From: Taxillus chinensis
Taxonomy: Eukaryota > Streptophyta > Magnoliopsida > Santalales > Loranthaceae
NCBI GenBank assembly: GCA_023512835.1
Contig: CM042088.1
Location: forward strand, 16,110,986-16,174,985
Length of the DNA stretch: 64,000 nucleotides
Reading direction: 5' to 3'
Positions 35,201 to 45,727 of the stretch are shown here, in pieces (position 1 is the first letter of the stretch; the number at the start of each line of letters is the position of its first letter). A program made the translations under genes and the position numbers. The notes under the pieces were generated by a model, which saw nothing but the letters and a program-made list of their open reading frames with translations, was not told the origin of the DNA and made no database searches.

Positions 35201-36806
35201 TGTTATTCCCAATGTGAGTTGTTGAGAGTTGGCATGCTGATTGTGTTGTCATTGTTGTCAACCTTGTGATTGCACCATATGAAAGAAAGAGGAGGTCCAG
35301 AGAAGCGAGATATTATCACATGCAAAAATAGTATTTTAATGATGTTTGGAGCTACAATCAATATTGCGTGCGAAGGCATTATTGATCTATAGTTTATGGG
35401 GGACTCACTAGAGAAATTGGAGCACATTTGGCTCGCACGTGAAAAGCCCATATCACGTGCAAAGGCAATTCTTGTCCAATTGCTCCTGAAATTTTGAGGA
35501 CATGTTTATGGCCTAATTTTGAGCCAATTGGGCTCTGCACGTGAAAAGCCCATATCACGTGCAAAGGCAATTCTTGTCCGATTGCTCTGAAATTTTGAGG
35601 ACATGTTTATGACATTATTTGGAGCAACTTTTGTTCTGCACGTGAAAAAGTTTGAGACCTTCTTCTAGGTCAAAATAGCCATCTAAAGTGATATCGTGTG
35701 CAAATAGGATGATGTGTGCAGGCTTATTTTTGGCTCAGAATTTCACCATTTTTTAGGGGTGGATAGAGGACTTAAGGATCTACATCTTTGCTTTTGACTT
35801 CAAGTGAATTTGAGCTCTGTGGAGAAAGTTATGGTCAATATACCGACATTAGCACATGCAGATCAGAGTTCGCCAGGTGTATGGCTGAGATCTGTTGATT
35901 AAGGTGAGCTTGATCCAATGGTTAAGATTATTTCATTTAAATAAGTTTGATCCTATGGATAATATTATATTCAAGATTAGATCAATAGTGGAGATTTGGC
36001 TGCTGGATTAGGTTAAGAGAGAGGCTTTAACCTAGATCCAAGGGTGGAAATTAACTCAAAGAAAGAGATCAATGGTCAGGAGCTGGTCGCTGATTATATG
36101 GGAGGAGATTAGGGTAATATGGTGATATATATACCATGATTTTCGTCCTATCTTGTGTGGGTTTTTGGAGAGATAGCTCCAGAGCAAATTTTATTGATTA
36201 TATTTGAGAAAAAGAGAGCTATAGTGGATTGTGAATCAACCGAAGATCAAGATCCAGTCACAAGGAGCGTGTTCCGATCATTCAAGAGGTCGAAGGAAGA
36301 ACCCTAGAGTTAAAGGGTTAGTCTACAACAACAAGAGCTTCTTATTTTGATTTCTCACGGGTTGGTGATCAAAATCAACTTACATTTTGGTTGTTTAGGC
36401 TGTGAAATTTGAGAAATCAATTTGTTATGATTGTAAGGCTGGAATCGGTGTGATTCAGTCATTGTTTTGATTGTGAGAAGATTGTAATTGGGTAGTGAAC
36501 CCAAGGGCAGAGACCCTAAACTTGTATCGAGGCGGTGAGCCTTGGGTAGTAGTGTGTTATCCTAAATCGCATAGTGAAGATTCTGTGGTTAGCAAATTGC
36601 TAATCACGCCGTGGACGTAGCTCTACACATTGTAGGATGAACCACGTAATTGTTGTGTGCCTTGTCTTTGTTGTTTCTTTTTATTTGGCATACGAACACG
36701 AAATTGAGTTGACTAAAGAGATCATCAGGGGTAAATAAGAAAAGGGGTAAAAATTAAATTGATACACCGATTCACCCCCCCTCTCGGTGCATGTATGGGA
36801 ATATCG
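35201..36806 (+). repeat. TE3 LTR 4 (right end of array)
   Basis: 1606 bp, TGTTATTCCC to GGGAATATCG; the usual CA end reads CG. It keeps CTCTGCACGTG at 35533 where LTRs 1-3 read CTCGCACGTG. Followed by target duplication GTGCC. Confidence 0.92.
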
Positions 36807-37188
36807 GTGCCGTTCTCATTAATGGGTCAGTCCTCATGATCTCCCAAACTTGGAGATCACCAAGTGCGAACACTATGAGAAAGTGTCTCAATGCTTATGA
36901 GCCCCCAACACCTGATAGTCAAACATCTTCTGTGTCCAATCAGAAAGATGTATCTAGACCATAGGACATATAGTTTAAGATATTGTCATAACATCCAATA
37001 GGTTCTCATTATAGCGGGGACTGCTATAACCGATTGATGCGACAATATACTATGGACATTATCGTGTATGTGAACGCGGAAGTATAATGAACATACACTG
37101 ATAAATATATAAACACATAATGTATAATACAATGAAATCCCCAATATATACATGTACAGTGGTTGGGTCTAGGGCACCCAATCCAACA
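36807..37188 (-). repeat. TE2 5' LTR, segment 2 (right of TE3)
   Basis: Begins with the duplicated GTGCC and continues exactly where 13756 stopped, matching 6140-6520 of the left LTR. Ends CCAACA, then TSD GGTCC at 37189-37193. Confidence 0.93.
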
Positions 37189-37193
37189 GGTCC

Positions 37194-37580
37194 TGCACAT
37201 CCATGAACATGTCATCATCGAGCGTAGAGAAAAGTATGGCTTTTGCCTTGAATCCAAGTTTTACTTTCCTCTGCTCCACCTTAGACCAACTATCTGGGTC
37301 CTTCGTCATTAACCGACCTCTCTGCATACTCTTTGGGGTGAAAGGTCCGTTCTTTATTGTTTCCCAGAGATAGGTGTCGAGCATGTCTAGGTATGCTCTT
37401 ATTCTCGCTTTCCATTTTGAAAAGCGCGCGGGTGTGCACATAGGTACTTGGGAGGATGAGCCAGGCAGAACGTCATAGAAGTCTTCTTGTTCTTTCTTGT
37501 TGCTACTGGTACTCGGTTCTTCCTGCTCCTGGTCTCCAGTCGCTCCTTCTTCTGGAGCACGACTGGCTTCAAGTTCCTCA
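37194..37580 (-). pseudogene. TE1 gag N-terminal part (right of TE2)
   Basis: 37169-37441 gives RFSKWKARIRAYLDMLDTYL, VEQRKVKLGFKAKAILFSTL and DDDMFMDVQDL, the gag N-terminal domain. The reading runs through the GGTCC duplication and resumes at 4689 (LETTKEVWDKL) on the other side of TE2. Nearer the start the frame shifts near 37440. Confidence 0.85.
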
Positions 37581-37667
37581 AAAGGAACTGGAGCTTGCTC
37601 GAGAGCTAGAGCTGCACTGCTGGAATCTATGTCAGCTATTTAGGGATCTCTACGGAGTTATAGAACT

Positions 37668-37679
37668 GCTCTGATACCA
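37668..37679 (-). promoter_or_regulatory. TE1 primer binding site (tRNA-iMet)
   Basis: Minus strand TGGTATCAGAGC, two bases from the TG end of the LTR at 37682. Confidence 0.85.
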
Positions 37680-37681
37680 AT

Positions 37682-38500
37682 TGTAAGTCCCAAAGTGAGT
37701 CTAGAGGGGCGGTGAATAGACTTTCTTCGCCTATGGAAGCTAGACTGTTAGCTGGTTTTGGAATTGTCTATGGATAACTACGTGGAAGTATTGATAGAGA
37801 AGACGACAGTAGTAATGTGAGTGATGTGAGACGTAATTAACTATCAGACAAATCTGAGATGGGAGTAAATGTTCTTTGCTAAACAGATCTCAGATATGAT
37901 AGGAATGCTCGGAGATAGTTTTGATTGTGGGAAACAACACGGAGAAGAGACTCAATGATCGTGTTGGATCTTGGATAAACAAGAAAGTATTATAGATCGA
38001 AAGGTTTGATCTTGATCTTAGTTTAACGCGGCGCACAACACTTCCAAGTTTGTTCTCTCTCTTAGAGTCTCTCTCTTGCATTGGAACTCTTGCTTGAATT
38101 CTGCAAAAGATATTTTCTTAATGTGTGTAAGAATCCTTTATCTTGTGTTCTATGTTTTCCACGCTTTCAGAGAAAGAAACTAACTCATCTTTTTGTCGTT
38201 TCGTGTGAGAGAGATATATATTTTTAAGGTTAGATTGCTATACGCCTAGTTGTCCATCCAACAGACTGACTTCCCGCCATTGGATATGCGGGATGTCAGG
38301 GGATGGGTTGATCTGCTCTGATTTGTAGATCTGTTGCCCATGTTGCGCAGTTGCATGCCCATACTTGCGCAATCGATCTTGGCCGTTCATCTGTGGAGAG
38401 TGGTTGATTGCAATTAATGCGGCATTAATTGCACTCCAGCTGCTCTGGATGGCGCAGTTTACTGTACAAACCCTAGCTGAAGATATCGCCAAGTGAATAT
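37682..38500 (-). repeat. TE1 5' LTR (inner end certain, outer end not)
   Basis: Starts TGTAAGTCCC beside the PBS; the motif CTAGAGGGGCGGTGAATAG follows, common at this place in plant copia LTRs. A TATA-like stretch ATATATAT at 38214-38223 could be its promoter on the minus strand. The outer end was not found because the matching 3' LTR lies outside the window; 38500 is a guess. Confidence 0.6.
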
Positions 38501-40059
38501 GCTTAGGGTTGTAAGTATGCTTTGAAGGTGAGTGCCTCGTAGGTTTGGTGACTCGAAGGTTTTAGTTAGAGCTTATCAAAGTTGCAGAAGTTTGCTTTAG
38601 GCTTTACATTATTGATATCTGTGAGTCTACAACTCACACATCTTTGAGTCTTCGAGGCTAGAGTTCGAGTTAGATTAAGCCTCTTGTGTCACTCTATTAA
38701 CTGTGAGTCTACGACTCTATGAGTCTACGACTTTCCTAATGGCTCTTAGAGTGACTTCTTCGTAGTGCGCCTAATCTATCCGTTGTTACAGCTGCGAGTC
38801 TACGACCCTAGCTCACGGGATCTATGACCTTCGGGTTTCTTAGTTTATTTTACTTGACTAAGAGGCTCTTCGACTCTGTGAGTCTTTAACCTTGAAAATC
38901 TTCGATTCTATGAGTCTTAGGCTTTACATTTCTTCCTTGGCCTTTCACAGTTGTTTATGCTCTGAGATTATTCTACGAGTCTTCGACTCTACGGCTACAA
39001 CCCTTCAGCTGCAACTCTCTGCCTTCAAGATCTTCGAGTCTATGATATGTTTGACAAGTTCTTTAACATACCTGTATCCCTTGAGTCTACGACTCTACGA
39101 GCCTTGAGTCTATGACTCTATGACTTTTGAGTTACAGATTCATTTAAGTTAGTCAGTCTTTTTTGCTTCGACTCTTCGACCATCGACCTACGAGTCTGCG
39201 AGTCCCATTTTCTCAACAGGGTTTTAAGGCTGCGACTTTAAGTTCTGTTAAGTGACATGAGCGCTCTAGGAACTCTACAGTTCTATAGGTTTCGAGTCTT
39301 CGAATTATTTAAGTTCGGTAACTGTTCTTTTATTCTTCGACTCTACGAGTCTCTGAATTGAATCGTCGCTTACAGTAATGCTCCCTTTTTCATACTGCGA
39401 CTCTACGACCTTCGACCTAGGATCTACGAGTCGCAATGTGTTCTGTCACAAATATGCTTCGAGTCTCCAGACCCTACGAGTCTACGAGCCTCTCGCCAAT
39501 ATGTCCTGTGACAGTTTTACTTCTACGAACTACGACTCTCCGACCCTACAACCTTCGGATCTTCGAGTCTCCAGACTTAGACTGTATTTTGGCAGCTTCA
39601 TCAAATCCTATATTTCCAACACATCCATTGCTCCCGCTTTACCCTTGGTCATCGATCGAGTTATTTTGCCTCCATTGGCTCCTTATCGAAGGGTCAAAGG
39701 ATCGGAGGCCAAGGGTAGAAGGGTCGAAGGCTGTGGGTCGAAGGATCGGAGGTCGAGGGTCAAAGGATCGGAGGCTGAGGGTCGAAGGGTCGAAGGCCAA
39801 GGGTCGAAGGGTCCGAGGATCGAAGGATCTTCGAGGTAGATCTTCAAGTTAGGATCTTCGTGGCCGCATTCCAAGATCTTCGAGGCAGAGGTCCGAAGCA
39901 GTGAGCTTCGAGGCAAGGCTCTAAAGTAGTGAGCTTCAAGGCAGAGCTCTGAAGCAGTGAGGCATCGAGGCTGATCTTTGAGTCTTCAAGTCTGAGCTTC
40001 GAGTCTCCGAGTCAGTAGTGTTGCAACTTTGGGTTAACAGTTTCGAGGGACAGAAGGAC
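38501..40059. repeat. Degenerate GAGTC/GACTC-rich repeat tract
   Basis: Words such as GAGTCTACGACTC, CGAGTCTTCGA and TCTACGACTCTACGAG recur irregularly from about 38620 to 39580. GAGTC and GACTC are reverse complements, so many short inverted repeats form. No coding frame is believable. It may belong to the LTR of TE4, which ends at 48209, or to satellite-like DNA; I cannot decide. Confidence 0.65.
39683..39845 (+). repeat. Tandem GGTCGAAGGATCGGAGG-type repeats
   Basis: Short, imperfect tandem units (GGGTCGAAGG, GGATCGGAGG, GGCCAAGGGTCGAAGG) fill this stretch; ORFs through it are repeats in amino acids too (RRVEGCGSK-like) and are not genes. Confidence 0.8.
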
Positions 40060-40475
40060 CATTTACGTTGGAAACCTTGATGCCTCTTCACACTTATTGG
40101 TGTTGGTGTGTTGGTTTGAGTATTTTGCCTTGGGCTTGGTGACCTGTTTGTGTTCTCACCATATTGGATTAAGCTGTTGAGCTTGTGATAACTGGCTGTA
40201 GCCTGTGTGAGCTGTTGAGCTCATGGTGCTAAGGCTGAGTGCCCTGAACTAGGATTCTGTTGAGGATCGTGGACAAGCTGTCCTATGTGGATAGCCTGGG
40301 TCCTAATGTTTGTTTGCAGGCTGAGTCCTAATGATTGTGCGCACTACACAGTGCACGAGTACACTGAGCGTATAGTATAGACTTATATGTTTTGCATGAT
40401 ACGGAGTTTTGGGGTCACCTACTGAGCTTGTAGCTCACCCCTACTTTGTTGTTTACCCTTTTTAGGCGTGACCCG
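40060..40475 (+). repeat. TE4 5' LTR, segment 1 (left of TE5)
   Basis: Non-coding; contains GGGGTCACCTACTGAGC and TAGCTCACCCCTAC, motifs common in plant gypsy LTRs. The LTR resumes after TE5 (46623-46883) and after the TRIM-like element (48106-48209), where it ends GGGGCATGACA next to a PBS. The left limit is uncertain. Confidence 0.55.
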
Positions 40476-40859
40476 TGTCACGGACCGAGGCTTATCCTAG
40501 CATACTTAGGCCATTTTGGGGTATTTCTCTCTTGTAAAATGTTGTACTTAGCTTATAGAGTAAGTTGTAGAGATTTTAGATTTCGATCATATATGATGTC
40601 TCCTAGTGACATAGCCAGAAAAGTGTTAACATCTATATGTAGGGGAATGATGTTGTAAAGCTTTCAAGCAATCAATACAATCGTTTGTTGCCTTCGTTCA
40701 ATCATTTTTCCGCTAAACGCTTCCCTACACAATTGCTTTACAACAGATCGATGGGTTTCGATCCAAATGCGACGAGTTAGGTTGACCTAGCATTCCTTCA
40801 TACGGGTGGGAACTAGATGCCGCACGGGTTAAGCTGCTATAAAGGCTGACCCCGTGACA
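40476..40859 (+). repeat. TE5 5' LTR
   Basis: 384 bp, TGTCACGG to CCGTGACA. A CTATAAAGG TATA-like word lies at 40838-40846, close to the LTR end. Very similar to 46241-46622. Confidence 0.9.
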
Positions 40860-40861
40860 AG

Positions 40862-40873
40862 TGGTATCAGAGC
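40862..40873 (+). promoter_or_regulatory. TE5 PBS (tRNA-iMet)
   Basis: TGGTATCAGAGC two bases after the LTR. Confidence 0.9.
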
Positions 40874-40926
40874 ACAATTCGGTGCTAAGTTCGGTAGAAC
40901 AATCAAAAGCTTCGAGACGGTGCAAA

Positions 40927-42100
40927 ATGACAAATGGAGGATCTGCTGTCATTAGTGGTGGCGACCACGAAGGCCACGACAAGGAGCATCACGCTAAGGA
41001 ACGGAGGAGAGATAAGTCCGTTTCGAGGGAAACATGTCCGCTGGAGAGTCGTCTAGCCAAATTGGAGTTGGCGTTAGCTGAACCGATGGAGGTGGTCGAG
41101 GAGCACACTGAAAGCATCGAAAAGCTGGACTCAGAGGGTGAGGAAAGCTTTGGGAGGATGCAAGGGCTTCTCAACTCCGTCATGGATGACATGAACTCTC
41201 AGTTCGATGGCCTGAAGGACACTCTCACGTCCCAAATCCTGGCGATGCAAGAGGAATTCAAAGAGATCAAGGCGGATTGGTCTCTCTGTAAGATGGCGGT
41301 CACCCAAGGTGGCGTTGGCGGCCATTCCAGCTCCAAAATCGACGTGCCGAACCCTAAGACCTATGCTGGGTCAAGGAATGCGAGGGAGCTAGACAACTTC
41401 CTCTGGACCATGGAGCAATATTTCGATGCCTTGAACATTGTGGACGAGGCAAAGAAGGTGAAGACCGCCCCGCTATACTTAGTCGATTCAGCTATGGTGT
41501 GGTGGAGGCGACGATATGCCGACAAGGAGTGCGGCCTATGTATTATCGACAATTGGGTGGATTTCAAGCGGGAGATCAAGGCCTAGTTTTATCCCCAGAA
41601 CGCGGAAGACGAGTCTCGGGCAAAACATCGGCGCCTTACCCACAAAGGTACGGTGTAGGAGTACGTCCGTGAGTTTTCAGAGCTCATCTTGGAGATCCCA
41701 AACATGTCCGCGAAGGATTCATTATTTTCCTTCATGGACGGATTGCAACAATGGGCGAAGTTGGAGCTGCAGCAAAGGAATGTACAGGACCTAGCGTCGG
41801 CCATGGCGGTGGCCGAATCACTCATCGAATACAAGAAGCCAGAGAAGACCACTAGCTTTTCATCAATTTCCAAGGCGAACAGGTTCTACAAGGAGAAACG
41901 TGGGGGAGACAACCGAAGTGAAGGAAAAGGGAGACCCTTCCAACCGTCTAAGGACTTTCGCCTAAAACATTTCACGAATAGTTCCAAGGACGGGGAGAAG
42001 CCAAGGATCTCTTGTTTCCTTTGTGAAGGCCCTCACAAGGCGTTCGAGTGCCCAAAGCGCTCCAAGCTCTCAGCAATGATCAATGAAGACGAAGAGAGGG
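40927..42100 (+). pseudogene. TE5 gag
   Basis: ATG at 40927 (MTNGGSAVISGG). A charged coiled-coil-like region (RLAKLELALAEPMEVVEE) precedes the Retrotrans_gag domain (KIDVPNPKTYAGSRNARELD, DNFLWTMEQYFDAL, SAMVWWRRRYADKE, DFKREIKA). Two TAG stops (41584, 41656) stand where CAG is expected. The domain goes on with EYVREFSELILEIPNMSAKD and ends in a CCHC-type knuckle CFLCEGPHKAFEC (42013-42051; C-x2-C-x3-H-x4-C, usual for this group). It would form the particle shell. Confidence 0.87.
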
Positions 42101-42770
42101 ATGCGAGGGATCCACGACTTGGTTCCTTGCAACTCCTCAATGCAATCAAGGCGAAGGTGGACGTGCCACCATCCGGAAGACAGAAGGGGCGCATGTACGT
42201 GCTCGCTAAGGCCAACAACCTTGAAACTAAGGCCTTGGTGGACACGGGTGCGACCAACAACTTCATCAAGGTAGAAGAAGCTCGTAGACTGGGGATAGTC
42301 TACAAGGAAGAGAAGGGCTGGCTGAAAGCGGTGAACTCCAGTGCTAGTCCAATTCATGGCGTGGCTTGAGGTGTCGAGCTAAGTATCGGTGAGTGGAGAG
42401 GCAAGGTGAATCTCCCCGTGGTGTCGATGGACGACTATCCCATGGTGCTGGGGATGGAGTTCGTTAACCAAGTGCGGGCAATTCCAATTCCAAGCACCAA
42501 CACAATGTGCATCATGGACGAGGGGAAAACGTGCATGGTGAAGGTAATGAGGGAAGAAGAGATCAAGGCGAAGTCTCTTTCGACGCTCCAACTCTCTAAA
42601 GGAGTTAGACGACAAGAGCCAACCTTCATTGCCATGGTGAAGGAAGAAGGCCCAAGTGTTGGGGAGGAGCCCCCAACCGAAGTGAAGACAGTCCTTGAAG
42701 AGTTTGGGGACGTTATGCCACCCGAACTCCCCAAACAACTTCCGCCGAAGCGGGAGGTGGACCACAAGAT
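42101..42770 (+). pseudogene. TE5 aspartic protease
   Basis: Active site ALVDTGATNNFIK near 42234-42270 is intact (DTG). A TGA stop at 42367-42369 (from CGA) breaks the frame in VA*GVELSIG. The flap and the second half PVVSMDDYPMVLGMEFVNQ follow. It processes Gag-Pol. Confidence 0.85.
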
Positions 42771-43600
42771 CGAACTAGAGGCCGGTGCAAGGCCTACTGC
42801 TGCGGTGCCCTATCAGATGGCACCACTGGAGTTGGAGGAACTTCGGAAATAACTAAAGGACTTGTTGGATGCCGGGTTCATTTGGCCATCCAAAGCACCA
42901 TTTGGAGCACCGGTGTTGTTCCAAAAGAATCACGATGGGTCGATGCGGCTATGCATTGACTATAGGGTGCTGAACAAGATTACGGTGAAGAACAGCTACC
43001 CCATCCCACTAATATCCGTCCTGTTTGATCAACTTGGTACTGCGAGATAGTTCTTAAAGCTGGACTTGCGGTCGGGATATTGGCAAGTGCGGATAGCCGA
43101 AGGTGATGAGGCAAAGACGACGTGCGTCACAAGATATGGCTCTTACGAGTTCTTGGTGATGACCTTTGGCCTCACAAATGCCCCTACCACATTTTGTATG
43201 TTAATGAACCGGATCTTCCAACCATACTTGGACAGATTCGTCGTGGTGTACCTTGATGACATTGTCGTCTACAGAGAAAACCTTGGAGGAGCACAAGGCA
43301 CAACTACGGTGGGTTTTCCAAATCTTAAGGGAGAACGAACTCTTTGTCAAGAAGGAGAAATGTGACTTTGCGAAGAAGGAGGTGCCCTTCTTGGGTCACA
43401 TCATTGGTGGTGGCAAACTAAAGATGGACAACAAGAAAGTGTTCGCCATCAAGGAATGGAAGACGCCCAAGAAAGTCCCTGAAATGCGTTCCTTCCTTGG
43501 CTTGGTTAACTACTATAGAAGATTCATCCGTGGCTATTCCCACATTGCTTGCACCCTTGACGGAACTATTAAAGAAGAACAAGACTTGGGTGTGGGATGA
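42771..43600 (+). pseudogene. TE5 reverse transcriptase
   Basis: [84 protein letters not shown] and the catalytic YLDD at 43249-43260. Stops TAA at 42850 (from CAA) and TAG at 43048. A frameshift follows YLDD near 43275; the thumb continues in KEVPFLGHIIG, MRSFLGLVNYYRRFI at 43380-43530. Confidence 0.9.
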
Positions 43601-43753
43601 TGCTTGCCGAGAGGCATTTGAGAAGTTGAAGGAAGCGGTGACAAACGGGCCGGTGATGGCCCTGCCGGACCATACGAAACCTTATGAAGTTCACACCGAT
43701 GCTTCGGACTTTGCCATCGGTGGAGTTCTTATGCGGGAGGGGCATCCTGTAGC
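43601..43753 (+). pseudogene. TE5 RNase H, first part (cut by solo LTR)
   Basis: FEKLKEAVTNGPVMALPDHT, then EVHTDASDFAIGGVL with the first catalytic Asp, ending HPVAYV at the insertion site ATATG. Confidence 0.88.
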
Positions 43754-43758
43754 ATATG

Positions 43759-44396
43759 TGTAAGACCCATAAATTTTTTAGCTATTTAAGTTCTTCCTTA
43801 AAGAATAATAATAACAAAATAATAATAATGTCATTATTAACAATAGTTAGAAAGGATATTTTAGATATTATCACGATAAAATAAGCACCCAATATAGTCA
43901 TTCAAATAGCATGTGACTAATAAGTAGCCGTTAGAGATTCCCTTATGAACTGTTAATCATGTATGATGTGCATACGTTATGCTACCTTTTATGGAAATTC
44001 CTATGTTCGATATCTTCATGATTTTTCCTTACTCACTTATGTTTATCCTTACTGGGGCTATTTGAGCTCACCCCTTTTTTGTGATTTCTTTTCCAACCCC
44101 AGGTAATTAAAGGAATGGAGAAACTAGGATAAGGAGTCAAGAAGTGCTTGGAAATAAAGTTGTGTGAAATTTTAAAGATTTATTAAGTTTGTTTGCTTGT
44201 GTGCTTTGTTATATAATAATGGGTTATGGATACTTAGTCTCTAAACCCCTAAACCATAAAGATCTTGGATTAAAATTTGTAATAATGAATGGTTTATTTG
44301 ATTAAATAAGTAATAGTTTGAAATCGATATAAAATTTGTCTATTTAATTTCCGCTAACGCACCCGGTTTGGAGGTCCCAAATTTGGGGGCGTTACA
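43759..44396 (+). repeat. Solo LTR (gypsy-type) inside TE5 RNase H
   Basis: 638 bp, TGTAAGACCC to GGGGGCGTTACA, with 5-bp target duplication ATATG (43754-43758 and 44397-44401). No internal region, so it remains from recombination between two LTRs of a former full element. The 3' end style GGGGGCGTTACA is common in plant gypsy LTRs. Confidence 0.9.
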
Positions 44397-44616
44397 ATAT
44401 GAAAGCCGGAAACCTAATGGCACCAAACGGAGGTACGCGGTGCATGAAAAGGAGATGACGGCTGTTATGCATTGCCTTCGGGTGTGGAGGCATTACTTGC
44501 TAGGGTCCAAGTTTGTGGTGAAAACAGACAACATTGCTACGAGTTATTTTCTAACTCAAAGGAACTTAACTCCGAAGCAAGCACGGTAGCAAGGACTCCT
44601 AGCAGAATTCAACTTT
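44397..44616 (+). pseudogene. TE5 RNase H, second part
   Basis: Resumes at the duplicated ATATG with ESRKPNGTKRRYAVHEKEM (catalytic Glu block), MHCLRVWRHYLLGSKFVV and KTDN (Asp). TAG stop at 44587 where TGG is expected (G-to-A). Confidence 0.88.
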
Positions 44617-45727
44617 GTGCTCGAGTACAAATCGGGCACAAATAATGTGGTGGCCGATGCACTAAGTCGGAAGGCAGAACTTGCAGCCATTAGCCAACCA
44701 CAATTCCCCCTAGTAGACAAACTGAAGGAAGGAATAGAGCATGATCCATTAGCCAAGTCCTTGGTGGAATGCGTTAAGGCTAGAAAGATGAGGCGATTTT
44801 GGCTAAGGGATAACTTGCTCCATACTCGAGGGGAATGGGTGTACGTTCCCAAATGGGGAAGTTTGAGGAGAGACATCCTCAAAGAATGTCATGACTCGTG
44901 GTGGGCTGGCCATCCCGGAGTCGATTGTACCTTGGCGTTGGTGGAACGGAGCTACTACTGGCCTCAACTTTACGAAGACGTCCAAGTGTACGTGAGGACT
45001 TGTCTTGTGTGCCAACAAGACAAGATAGAGAATCGACAATCGGCGGGATTGTTAGAACCTTTGCCTACCCCAGAAAGACCTTGGGAGAGCGTCTCCATGG
45101 ACTTCATTGTTTGTCTCCCAAGATCTGAAGGATGCGGCACGATCATTGTGGTGGTTGACTGATTCTCTAAGTATGGAGTTTTCATTCCAGCTCCGAAGGA
45201 CTACACGGCAGACGACACGGCCCGACTATTCTTTAAGTACGTGGTGAAGTACTGGGGCATTCTAAAGACAATCGTGAGTGATCGGGACTCACGGTTCACT
45301 GGGCAGTTTTGGACCGAGCTGTTCGGGATAATGGGTTCAGACTTAAACTTTTCAACAAGTTTCCACCCACAAACAGACGGCCAAACTAAACGTGTCAATC
45401 GCTTACTGGAGCTGTATCTGAGGCACTACGTGAGTGCCAACCAAAGAGATTGGGTCAAGTTGCTGGACATAGCCCAATTCTCATATAACTTGCAAAAGAG
45501 CGAGTCCACGAACGAGAGCCCGTTCAAACTCGCAACTGGGCAGCAACCATTGACGCCCACTTCCATCACTCGGGGGGTACACTGGAAAGAGCCTCGCGGC
45601 ATTCAAGTTTGCAAAAGGATGGCATGAACAGACGGATATGGCCAGGGCATACTTGCACAAAGCGGCAAAGAAGATGAAGAAGTAGGCGGATCAACAAAGG
45701 AGGCCCTTAGAATTTCAGGAAGGAGAC
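44617..45727 (+). pseudogene. TE5 integrase
   Basis: The linker VVADALSRKAE ends RNase H. Zinc finger HDSWWAGHPGVDCTLA, then RTCLVCQQDK (HHCC complete). Core: SMDFIVCLP (first Asp), VSDRDSRFTGQFW (second Asp) and TDGQTKRVNRLLELYL with the catalytic Glu. Stops: TGA at 45160 (from CGA) and TAG at 45683 (from TGG). Frameshift near 45600. Confidence 0.9.

Larger units (their letters stand above)
13757..36806 (+). mobile_element. TE3 array: copia element as four LTRs and three internal regions
   Basis: LTRs begin at 13757, 20904, 28058 and 35201, giving unit lengths of 7147, 7154 and 7143 bp. Internal regions at 15359-20903, 22507-28057 and 29661-35200 each contain PBS, gag, protease, integrase, RT, RNase H and PPT in plus orientation. 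Target duplication GTGCC (13752-13756 and 36807-36811) occurs only at the array ends, so one insertion was later expanded, most simply by unequal recombination between LTRs. A concatemeric insertion or an assembly duplication are alternatives. LTR ends are TGTTATTCCC and GGGAATATCA; the final copy ends in CG. Confidence 0.92.
4690..37188 (-). mobile_element. TE2: Ty1/copia retrotransposon (Angela/BARE-like), complete but interrupted by TE3
   Basis: Two LTRs starting TG and ending CA flank the element (4690-6520; 12303-13756 plus 36807-37188), with a 5-bp target duplication GGTCC outside (4685-4689, 37189-37193). Minus orientation follows from PBS at 12290-12301, PPT at 6521-6533 and gag-to-RNase H order running right to left. 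LTR length of about 1.83 kb and a leader of about 1.8 kb before gag resemble the Angela/BARE lineage; that assignment is inference. TE3 interrupts its 5' LTR. Coding parts carry frameshifts, several at CAG/CTG sites. Confidence 0.93.

Noticed and set aside
38620..39580. Repeated GAGTC words considered as a CRISPR-like array
   Set aside because: Spacing is irregular, repeats are short and degenerate, and the context is plant nuclear DNA.
39378..39852. Two overlapping ORFs (138 and 153 aa)
   Set aside because: Mostly repeat-encoded residues in the TCGAAGG tandem tract; no domain.
41361..42765. Minus-strand ORFs opposite TE5 gag/protease
   Set aside because: They are antisense shadows of the recognised plus-strand gypsy frames and have no domain.
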